Origin: Thinopyrum elongatum
Lineage: Eukaryota > Streptophyta > Magnoliopsida > Poales > Poaceae
Assembly (NCBI GenBank): GCA_011799875.1
Contig: CM022303.1
Coordinates: 218,642,255-218,706,254, forward strand
Reading direction: 5' to 3'
Length of the DNA stretch: 64,000 bases
Position numbers and translations under genes: made by a program. Under the pieces are notes generated by a model that did no database searches, was not told the origin of the DNA, and worked only from the letters and a program-made list of their open reading frames with translations. This document shows, piece after piece, positions 55,646-64,000 of this stretch (position 1 is its first letter; each line of letters opens with the position of its first letter).

Positions 55646-58543
55646 CTATTTGTCATCTAGGGTGGAACTTATGGTGAACGTTCCTCCCGTTCCGTCCTCC
55701 CTGACGGGCACCTTCTTGGTTTCTGGTGGAGCAGCCTTGGATTTCTTGTTCTTGCCAGTGGAACTCTCTGGTGCGTCCTCAACGGAAGCGCAACACTCCG
55801 AGGAGGTGCGCTTGCCGGAGTTCGCGCCAAGATTCTTGCCGGTCTTCTTCTTCCCCCCGGGAGTTCCAGCGGCAAGAGCAGATGCCTTGACGGCAAGTGC
55901 TGCAACTGCTTCCCGGTAGAGTTGGTCGGCACAGATGAGCGCATCCTTTTTGTCGGAGTGGACAGTGATGACACTCAACGGCCCAGGCATCTTCAGCACA
56001 TTATACGCGTAGTGTGATGCCGCCATGAACTTAGCCAGCGCTGGGCGGCCAAGGATCCCATTATATGACATGGGGATCTTGGCGACATCAAACACCACCT
56101 TCTCTGTCCTATAGTTAAGCTCGCTACCAAATGTCACCGGTAGCGTGATCTTGCCTTTTGGGTGGGTCCTTCCTGGATTGACCCCTTGAAACGTGCCCGT
56201 TTCCTCGAGATCTTCATCAGGAATTTGGAGCCTCTTGAGCACATCTGGCGAAATTAGGTTCAGTCCGGCCCCACCGTCAACTAGCATTTTCGTCACCTTG
56301 AGGTTGCGGATTGTCGGTGAGACCAACAATGGCAAGCACCTGACCGCGGTTGTGCGATCAGGGTGATCCTCGGCGTCGAAAATGATAGGCGTGTTGGACC
56401 ACTTCAAGGGTTTACGTGCATCGAACGACGGCTCCGTTGCATTAACCTCTCGCACCCATTGCTTAAGTCGTCGGTGGGAGGAATGCAACGAGGCGCCTCC
56501 GTCGATACACATGGCCTCTGTAGCTTTCTGAAATTCTTGCTCACTGGACTCATCATCTTCTCCATCATCATCATCCTCTTCTTTGTTACGGCCTCGAGCG
56601 GGCCTCTCCCTCTGTTGCTTGGCCTTGCCGCGGCGACCCCCTCGGCCACCGCGCTTCTTGCCGGACCCCTCAGCACTGTCATGGGCCTTCTCCTTATCTC
56701 GTCTTTCATACTCAGCTCTCTGCTTCTCGACAAGCTGCTCAACTTGCCGGCAGTTTTGGAGATCATGGCCCTTGGTGCGATGGATCTTGCAATACTGCTT
56801 GCCGGAGCTTTCCGACTTGTCGGCAGCCGCCAAGGCCTGACAGGAGGAGCACCCGGCAACTTCCTTGCCAGGGTCGTCAACCTTGGCCTTCTTGGCGGTG
56901 CTGGGGTTGCCGGATTCCTCGACAGCAAGCACGGCCTTGCCTCTGTGCTTCTTGTTCCGCCGCCGGCCGTTCCTTGGCGGGGTTGCAGCGTCTTCATCTT
57001 CTGATTCGCCCCCTGCGCCAACAGCCTCACCAGGGAGTTTCCTCCCTTCTTCAGCCCGAGCGCACTTGTCGGCCAAAGCGTAAAGCTCGGCAATACTCCT
57101 GACCTTGTTCATCGCCAGCTCTTCACGCATTTTGCGGTTACGCACGTTCTGATGAAACGCGCTAACAACAGCGGCAGGGTGAACGTCAGGAATATTGTAC
57201 TGCACCCGGCTAAATCTCTGGATAAACTTGCGCAGGGGTTCGCCCTCCTTCTGAGGAATGATCTGCAAATCACTCTCTTGGCCAGGAGCTTGGTGGCCTC
57301 CAACAAAGGCGCCAACAAACTGATGGCACAGATCTGACCAAGAAGAAATAGAATTCTCCGGCAGATGCATCAACCATGACCTGACGTTGGGTTTGAGCAC
57401 CAACGGGAAGTAGTTGGCAAGTATCTTGTCGTCTCGGCCCCCGGCAGCCTGCACCGCAATGGTGTAGATGCTCAAGAACTCCGAGGGGTGAGTCTTGCCA
57501 TAATATTTCTCCGGGACCTCTAGCTTGAAGGTTCGGGAATTGGGCCACTGGACTTGCCGCAGCTCATGGGTAAACGCTGGAGTACCTACCTCGTAAGGTA
57601 AGTCACCTGTGTCCCCTAGCGCAGGCTCGTCGACAGCGGGCCCTGCGTGCTTATCAGATTGATAGCGCGCTTCCCGTCGTCGCTCGATGGTGGTTCGAGC
57701 GTCCTCTTTGCTTCGTTCCTGGAGAACTTGACGCTGGTCGTGGCGCATCCGTGGATCGGACGACGCCGTGGAACCATCATCACGGCCATCAGTCCACCTG
57801 GTTGTTGACCACCGCTGATGTCATGGAGGGGAGTGCACCGTGGTCGCACCACCTCTGGTTTTCTCCACATCAGCTCACGCCGGATCAATGGACCGCCGTT
57901 GTGAGGGCCCTGCCTCCTGCGGCCCATCTTTGTTGGCAAAGCCAATGAGGCTCTGGATAGTAGCTCGCCACTCTTCCATCTTTTTCGGAGCAGGAGGAAA
58001 ATCGAGGAGCAGCTGCGCACGTGCCAAAGCTTCCGCTGGCATAGGCGGTGGCGACAGGTGTGATGTACGTGAGGTGCTCTGACTCCTAACAATGTTAGAA
58101 GGAGCACCGTCACGATCACGCAACCGCGCGCCACTTCCGCCGGTAGTTTGACGTGCATGCTGGGCCTACGCACCTTGGGATCGATGCGCAAAAGCCTTTC
58201 CATGGGGACGCCATGAACCACCAGCGTCGCGACGCTATTCATCGTACACGACCTGGGAAGGCCGTGACGCTTGCGCCGGCGCGGGAGCCCTAGAAGGCGT
58301 CCTCCGATCTCTGGAATTTGTTGCGCCGCCCGTAGGCAGCACAGCTCCATCTCTAGATCCAACGGCGTGTGGATTGCCACTGCCACTGCGAACGACGCCG
58401 CTCGCCTGGCTTGGATCACCAGAATGCCGTGTAGGCTCTAAACCTCTTCCCTCTGCATCTACACCGTCGCCCATACACGAGGGCACAGAAAAAACGGATG
58501 TAGATGGTTGCGTCGTTGCGGCACTCTTCTTCTTGGGTGGCAT
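55646..58543 (-). pseudogene. Tat element gag and protease
   Basis: Starts MPPKKKSAATTQPSTS at 58,543. TAG at 58,235-58,237 and TGA at 57,875-57,877 interrupt the frame. From 57,748 it runs on: the gag core (WPNSRTFKLEVPEKYYGK, PSEFLSIYTIAVQAAGG, FVGAFVGGHQ, FIQRFSRVQYNIPD), a basic and Lys/Glu-rich stretch, a C/H knuckle (YCKIHRTKGHDLQNC), and the protease with MLVDGGAGLNLIS (D-G-G, usual for Tat) and YNGILGRPALAKF. The frame ends at TAG 55,646. Confidence 0.92.
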
Positions 58544-58608
58544 GATGGTGAAGATGATGAAAAGACTAAGGCGCCGATCACTGGATCAGGTTCACGCAAC
58601 CTTCAATC

Positions 58609-58626
58609 CCCCTACCTGGCGCGCCA
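58609..58626 (-). promoter_or_regulatory. Primer-binding site of the Tat element
   Basis: Minus strand TGGCGCGCCAGGTAGGGG, four bases after the 5' LTR end at 58,631. Position and TGG start fit a PBS; I cannot name the tRNA with certainty. Confidence 0.65.
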
Positions 58627-58630
58627 AAGA

Positions 58631-59477
58631 TGTCGGCGTGCCACACCTATGGGACCCCTTTACAATTCGGCAGGGAGAAAGGAATGCACAAAGAGCAGAA
58701 CCAGCGATCGACGCGGGGCAATTTTACCCAGGTTCGGGCCGCTGATCAGCGTAAAACCCTACTCCTGCTTTGTTTTATTATGAGTGTTCTTGAGCCCAAG
58801 CTCCAGGAGCGCTTGCAATGAACAGTACGCTCAAAGAGCAGCTACGCATGCAGAATGGGCCAGAAGATCCTCCTCCCCTGTAGCAGTTGCCTTGGGCCTC
58901 CTTTTATATGTTCGAAGGGGTCACCACAGTGGCAAAATGTACATACATTGAGGTGTAAAGTAGCTACAGGGTTATCATACCTAACCACTGACGGATTAGG
59001 TCAAATGCATTTAATGCACCGTGAGGTGTCCGTTTAGGTGTCCTCACTTTCTTGGGGATGGAAAAAGGGGCCATCCCATCAGCACCGCTTAAGCTCTCCT
59101 CCACTGGCGCGTTGCCACGCATCCAGAGAAGGACCCAGAATGCCGGGCTTGTTGCTGTGTCGAAGCGGTGGCACAGTAGCAGAATCTTGCCGGGCGCCGA
59201 ACCTTGCCGGGCGCCGAATCTTGCCGGGCGCGAAATCTTGCCGGGCGTGAAATCTTGCCGGGCTTCGCAGGCCACCCCGGCAAGATCTTGCCGGGGATGC
59301 TGGCTTTCGGTCTTCAGTTTTTCTTATCTGTTGATCCTCAGATCCTTGACTTGAGTGTTTCCTCGATAACTTGAATCAACCTCAAACTATTCCCCGACAA
59401 GCCTTGCCGCGAGTATGGCTACAACTGCCCGTGCACAAGTACGGGGTACTAATGGCCCAATACTTAGTATACTGACA
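58631..59477 (-). repeat. Tat element 5' LTR
   Basis: Very similar to 31,992-32,831. It ends ...AGTATACTGACA (plus strand), followed by ATGTG. The 17-bp array has five units (59,183-59,262); the palindrome is at 59,275-59,296. The text TGTCGGCGTGCCACACC against GCGACACC in the other copy is one of few differences. Confidence 0.93.
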
Positions 59478-60000
59478 ATGTGTGGTGCTAGTGATTATGA
59501 TGTTGGTGCTGTTCTAGGACAAAGAGTTGATAAGAAATTAAATGTTATCCATTATGCTAGTAAAACTCTAGACAGTGCTCAAAGAAATTATGCTACTACT
59601 AAGAAAGAATTTTTAGGAGTTGTCTTTGCCTGTGATAAATTCCGATCTTACATTGTTGATTCTAAAGTGATTGTTCACACCGATCATGCTGCTATTAAAT
59701 ACCTTATGAAAAAGAAAGATGCTAAACCTAGACTCATTAGGTGGGTTCTTTTGCTACAACAATTTGACTTGCATATTACTGATCGGAAGGGGGCTGAGAA
59801 TCTCGTAGCTGATAACTTGTCTAGGTTAGAAAATATTCTTGATGACCCACTACCTATTGATGATAGCTTCCCCAATGAACAACTAGCTGTCATAAATGCT
59901 TCTCATAGTACTCCCTGGTATGCAGACTATGCTAATTACATTGTTGCTAGATTTATACCACCTAGTTTCACATACCAACAAAAGAAAAAAAATCTTCTTC
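59478..60000 (+). pseudogene. Athila RNase H
   Basis: Continues the reverse transcriptase after the Tat insertion: [52 protein letters not shown], and [23 protein letters not shown]. The first residue of the catalytic set is Gly (MCGAS) where the family has Asp, so this copy cannot be active. It ends in a frameshift at about 59,990. Confidence 0.9.
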
Positions 60001-62905
60001 GACTTGAGACATTACTTTTGGGATGACCCACATCTTTATAAAGGAGTAGATGGTATTATTACACGTTGTATACTTGAGCATGAACAGGAACAAATCCTAC
60101 GGAAATGTCACTCCCAAGCTTATGGAGGACATCATGCGGGAGATAGAACTGCACACAAGGTATTACAATCTGGTTTTTATTGGCCTATGATGTCTACTAC
60201 ACAACTTGTTCTTGTAGACTCGTGTTGGGCCTCCAAGCGCAGAGTTTTGTAGGACAATAGCAAATTTCCCTCAAGTGGATGACCTAAGGTTTATCAATCC
60301 GTGGGAGGCGTAGGATGAAGATGGTCTCTCTCAAACAACCCTGCAACCAAATAATAAAAAGTCTCTTGTGTCCCCAACAAACTAAATACAATGGTAAATT
60401 GTATAGGTGCACTAGTTTGGCGAAGAGATGGTGATACAAGTGTAGTAATGATAGTAGATATTGATTTTTGTAATAGGAACAATAAAAAATAGCAATGTAG
60501 CAATTGATAAAACGAAGCACAAATGGTATTGCAATGCTTGAAAATGAGGCCTAGGGTCCGTACTTTCGCTAGTGCAATCTCTCAACAATGCTAATATAAT
60601 TGGATCACAAAACAATCCCTCAACGTGCAATGAAGAATCACTCCAAAGTTCCTATCTAGCGGAGAACATAAGAAGAAATTGTTTGTAGGGTACGAAACCA
60701 CCTCAAAGTTATTCTTTCTGATCGATCTATTCAAGAGTTCGCACTAAAATAACACCAGGTTATCCTTTCCGATCGATCTATCCAAGAGTTCGTACTAAAA
60801 TAACACCATATGATACGCATCAACCAACTCTAATGTTACCTAGATACTCCAATGTCACCACAAGTATCCATGAGTTAAGTATACGATACGCATCAAACAA
60901 TTTCAGATTCATAATACTCAATCCAACACAAAGAACCTCAAAGAGTGCCCCAAGATTTCTACCAGAGAAAGTAGGATGAAAACATGCATCAACCCCTATG
61001 CATAGATTACCCCAATGTCACCTTGGGAATCCGCGAGTTGAGTGCCAAAACATATATCAAGTGAATCAATATAATACCCCATTCTCACCACGGGTATTCA
61101 TATGCAAGACATATATCAAGTGCTCTCAAATCCATAAAAATATTCAATCCGATAATAATGAAATCTCAAAGGGAAAACTCAATTCATCACAACAAGATAG
61201 AGAGGGAGAAACACCATATGATCCAACTATATTAACAAAGCTCGCGACACATCAAGATCTTGCCAAATCAAGAACACGAGAGAGAGAGAGAGATTAAACA
61301 CATAGCTACTGGTACAAACCCTTAGCCCCGAGGGTGGACTACTCCCTCCTCATCATGGTGGCCATAGGGATGATCAAGATGGCCTCCGATGATGATTTCC
61401 CCCTCCGACAGGGTGCCGGAACGGGCTCCTGATTGGTTTTTCGTGGCTATAGAGGCTTGCGGCAGCGGAACTTTCGGTCTAGGATTATTTCTGGGGGTTT
61501 CTATATTTTTAGGATTTTTTGGCGTTGGTTTCACACGAAGATGGGCTTCGAGGGGCCCACAAGACACCAGGGGGCGCTAGAGGGGGGTGGCGCGCCCTGG
61601 TGGGTTGTGGCCACCTCACTTATCTTCTGGTCCTCCCACGAAGCTTCTAGTGCCTCTTTTGTTCCAAAAAAAAATCATCAAAAAGTTTTGTTGCATTTGG
61701 AGAACTTTCATTTTTGCACAAAAAACAACACCATGGTAGTTCTGCTGAAAACAACATCAATCCAGGTTTGTTCCATTCAAATCATACCAAAACCATATAG
61801 AATTGTTGTAAACATGGCATGAATACTTCATAAATTATAGATACGTTGGAGACGTATCAGCCTACTCTTTTCAAGGATACTCGTAAGTTTGTTTCCTCTT
61901 GTGATGAATGCCAAAGAATAGGTAATATTGGTAGACGTCAGGAAATGCCTATGAACTATTCACTTGTTATTGAACCATTTGATGTTTGGGGCTTTGATTA
62001 TATGGGGCCTTTTCCATCCTCTAATGGATATACACATATTTTGGTTGTTGTGGACCATGTCACTAAGTGGGTAGAAGCTATTCCAACTAGTAGTGCTGAT
62101 CATAACACCTCCATTAAAATGCTTAAAGAAGTTATTTTCCCAAGGTTTGGAGTCCCTATATATTTAATGACTAATGGTGGTTCACATTTTATTCATGGTG
62201 CTTTCCGTAAATTGCTTGCTAAATATGATGTCAACCATAGAATTGCATCCCCTTATCACCCTCAATCTAGTGAACAAGTTGAACTTAGCAATAGAGAAAT
62301 AAAGTTAATATTGCAAAAGACTGTCAATCGGTCTCGAAAGAATTGGTCTAAGAAATTAGATGATGCACTTTGGGCTTATAGAACAACTTATAAAAATCCT
62401 ATGGGTATGTCTCCATATAAAATGGTTTATGGAAAAGCTTGTAATTTGCCTCTTGAGTTAGAACATAAAGCATATTGGGTAATTAAAGAACTCAACTATG
62501 ACTTCAAACTTGCCGGTGAAAAGAGTTTATTTGATATTAGCTCATTAGATGAATGGAGAACCCAAGCCTATGAGAATGCCGAATTGTTTAAAGAAAAAGT
62601 TAAAAGAATCCAAAAGCGGGAATTCAAAGTGGGTGAGTATGTTCTATTGTACAATTCTCATTTTAGTTTTTTTTGTAGGAAAACTTCTCTCCAAATGGGA
62701 GGGACCATATATCATTCAAGAAGTTTATCGTTCTGGAGCTATTAAGATCAACAATGCCGAAGGCACTAGTCCGAAGGTGGTCAATGGACAAAGAATTAAG
62801 CACTATATCTCAGGTACACCTATTAATGTTGAAACTAACATTGTTCAAACCATGACACCTGAGGAATACATAAAAGAGACCTTCCAGAACACTCCAAAAC
62901 CCTGA
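60001..62905 (+). pseudogene. Athila integrase, interrupted by a solo LTR
   Basis: The first piece up to 60,187 has HSQAYGGHHAGDRTAHKVLQ (zinc finger histidines); the frame resumes at 61,865 with [20 protein letters not shown]. The core has [10 protein letters not shown] (first Asp), [10 protein letters not shown] where the second catalytic Asp is Asn, and [14 protein letters not shown] (Glu). It continues with [18 protein letters not shown] and [15 protein letters not shown], then a frameshift in a T run at about 62,665, and ends [20 protein letters not shown] at 62,905. Confidence 0.92.
60188..61859. mobile_element. Solo LTR (1.67 kb) in the Athila integrase, TSD GCCTA
   Basis: Begins TGATGTCTACTACACAACTTG and ends GTTGGAGACGTATCA, with GCCTA at 60,183-60,187 and 61,860-61,864. 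Removing it with one target copy restores the integrase reading. No internal domain is present, so it is the product of recombination between two LTRs. Contains words typical of a common Triticeae Gypsy LTR ('gtggatgacctaaggtttatc', 'gggaggcgtaggatgaag'). The short ORFs inside are not genes. Confidence 0.93.
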
Positions 62906-63219
62906 AAAGGAAGAGGTACGTGATACGGTAAGTAAACCGACTACAAAAATTCCGCCAAAAATATTTTCTGTCAGTTTTGGAATACTAGAAAAAATATAAA
63001 AAAATAAGAAACACCCGAGAAGGCAACACAGGTGCCCACTACGCACCAGGGCGCGCCCGCCCTGGTGGGTAGTGGCCCCCTCGGGAACCTTCCCGACTCC
63101 GTTTTCCTATGGTATACTTGTTTCCCAAGACAAAAATTCTTTATATATACCCCCGGATGATTTGACCACCGCATCGTGGAAATATCCTCTGTTCTTGTTT
63201 CGTGCTATTTTTCTGGCAG
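62906..63219 (+). promoter_or_regulatory. Post-integrase spacer with an LTR-like promoter module
   Basis: 63,030-63,057 repeats, with one mismatch, the 28 bases at 27,687-27,714 of the 5' LTR (GGTGCCCACTA.GCACCAGG...). Like the LTR copy it is followed by GGTGGGTAGTGG and then by a TATA-like sequence (TTTATATATACCCC at 63,140-63,153). A good 3' splice site (TTTTTCTGGCAG) lies at 63,208-63,219. Confidence 0.55.
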
Positions 63220-63640
63220 ATCTGAAAGTATTTCGTCCCAAGATTCAGATGGAGAGAGCTATGTTGCCCACTATATCGCAAACCCAAGGGTTTATGGAGA
63301 TGTCGATCATTACGATTGGACCATGGAGGAAGAAGAAGATGATGACCTGAAGGGAACGGAGGATACCAGCTCAGATGAAGATGAAGTTCCACTACCTCAA
63401 CCTGGGGATATGCACGTGGAATTCAAGAAGTCAAGTCTCCCTAATGGAGTAAACAAATCTAAGATCCAATTTATCCCGTCCCGTTTTTTGCAGGAAAGCA
63501 AGCAGGCATTATGCAAAAAGTTATTGAAGCTTGAGCAGGAAAATGATGATTTGAGGGAGGAAAATTTTATCCTCAAACTTAAGCTGGAGAAGAAGCTTAA
63601 CACCTCTTCACCGCCACCATCACCAAAGAAGGAGACTTGA
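63220..63640 (+). CDS. 3'-terminal ORF of the Athila element, coiled-coil protein of unknown function
   Basis: Read from the 3' splice site, the open frame gives an acidic segment (WTMEEEEDDDLKGTEDTSSDEDE), a PLPQPGDMHVEF linker, a KSKIQFIPSRFLQES stretch, a coiled coil (LLKLEQENDDLREENFILKLKLEKKL) and a Ser/Pro tail. The first in-frame ATG is at 63,323. It occupies the position of the env-like gene of Athila elements, but I see no signal peptide or membrane helix, so it is not an envelope-type protein as far as can be read. After it, 63,641-64,000 is AT-rich and non-coding. Confidence 0.55.
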
Positions 63641-64000
63641 GTACACGGGTATGGGCACTCCCCTTGGCTTTCGCCAAGCTTGGGGGAGATGCCCCGGTAT
63701 CGTATCACCATTAGTTCTATTATCTTCACCAGTTTTTAGTTCGATCCTTAGTTATTTCATGATTTAGTTGAATAAAAGTTTAGTATGATCTATTTTCGAG
63801 TGCTAGTTTCATGATCTAGCTATCTATGTAATCGAGTGAGAGTTATATAATAAAGATTAGTTTGAGCTTATTTCTTAATTTTTTTGTTTCAATCAAAATA
63901 AAGAAAATAAGGAAAAAGATCATATGCTAATCTTATGGAAAGTAATGACATTACATAAGGAAAATTATAAGTGGTAAAAATTATTGAAAGTTGACAAACA

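Larger units (their letters stand above)
31992..59477 (-). mobile_element. Tat-lineage Ty3/Gypsy retrotransposon with antisense gene (second level)
   Basis: Two LTRs of about 840 bp (31,992-32,831 and 58,631-59,477), both TGTCGG...GACA, are flanked by ATGTG on both sides (31,987-31,991 and 59,478-59,482). Removing the element rejoins the Athila coding sequence exactly. gag-pol runs on the minus strand from 58,543 to 52,193 and a long spliced gene on the plus strand from 33,231 to 51,429. Without the nested element at 35,770-50,002 it would be about 13.2 kb. The LTRs are very similar, so the insertion is fairly young, though gag-pol has six stops. Confidence 0.95.
27415..64000 (+). mobile_element. 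Athila-lineage Ty3/Gypsy retrotransposon (outermost level, runs off the window)
   Basis: A 5' LTR (TGATACGTCC...GGGTCATCA), a primer-binding site matching tRNA-Asp, then gag, protease, reverse transcriptase, RNase H, integrase and a further 3' ORF on the plus strand. The polymerase is split by a Tat-lineage element (31,992-59,477) and the integrase by a solo LTR (60,188-61,859). The 3' LTR is not reached by 64,000. Many frameshifts and two lost catalytic Asp residues show that it is old and inactive. Confidence 0.9.

Noticed and set aside
57616..58419. 267-codon minus-strand ORF overlapping the start of gag
   Set aside because: It is in another frame than the gag pieces at 58,543, 58,123 and 57,748, which are all in one frame and have gag-like sequence.
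61261..61300. GAGA microsatellite and nearby frames as a gene
   Set aside because: They lie inside the solo LTR and are part of that repeat.
1..64000. CRISPR arrays, operons or phage-like systems
   Set aside because: The tandem arrays seen have no spacers of constant length and lie in plant transposons; the window is eukaryotic throughout.

Overview
The window reads as nuclear DNA of a Triticeae grass (wheat, Aegilops or a close relative). Reasons: monocot-style GC-rich gene exons in a sea of transposons, several Stowaway MITEs with the CTCCCTCCGTCC terminus, and nested Athila, Tat and Tekay-type Ty3/Gypsy elements with the LTR sizes usual for that tribe. There is no sign of bacterial genes, CRISPR or rRNA. 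I did not find a convincing tRNA gene.

Region 1 (about 1-27,400) is the gene-bearing part. It holds the last two exons of an NPF (NRT1/PTR) transporter, with a 2.2-kb Helitron in its intron; an acylphosphatase gene; a complete 5.45-kb Mutator-like element (MULE) with long inverted termini and a perfect 9-bp target duplication; an intact intronless 3-ketoacyl-CoA synthase (KCS); a broken copy of the NPF 3' end; a decayed chromovirus; and a second acylphosphatase. The order NPF-acylphosphatase occurs twice in the same orientation. This points to a segmental duplication whose second copy lost most of its NPF gene and was then split by a retrotransposon.

Region 2 (27,415 to the right edge) is one stack of nested retrotransposons whose insertion order can be read from target-site duplications. 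An Athila-lineage element (level 1) runs off the window. A Tat-lineage element (31,992-59,477, TSD ATGTG) sits in its RNase H region, and a solo LTR (60,188-61,859, TSD GCCTA) in its integrase. A non-autonomous Tekay-like element (35,770-50,002, TSD AGGAC) sits in an exon of the Tat element's antisense gene. The Tekay-like element carries between its primer-binding site and 5' LTR an inverted 3-kb piece of an autonomous relative, closed by a patch of copied filler DNA.

The most interesting signals are: (a) the MULE's second, convergent small ORF, which may be a stand-alone version of the transposase's N-terminal domain; (b) the spliced antisense gene of the Tat element with its own TATA-like promoter; (c) strong over-use of the heptamer TTGCCGG/CCGGCAA through the Tat element, including tandem repeats and a palindrome in its LTRs; (d) premature stops in transposon genes that can nearly all be explained as C-to-T changes in CAG or CGA codons; and (e) the filler-DNA junction near 45,850. 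All counts and boundaries were made by eye.
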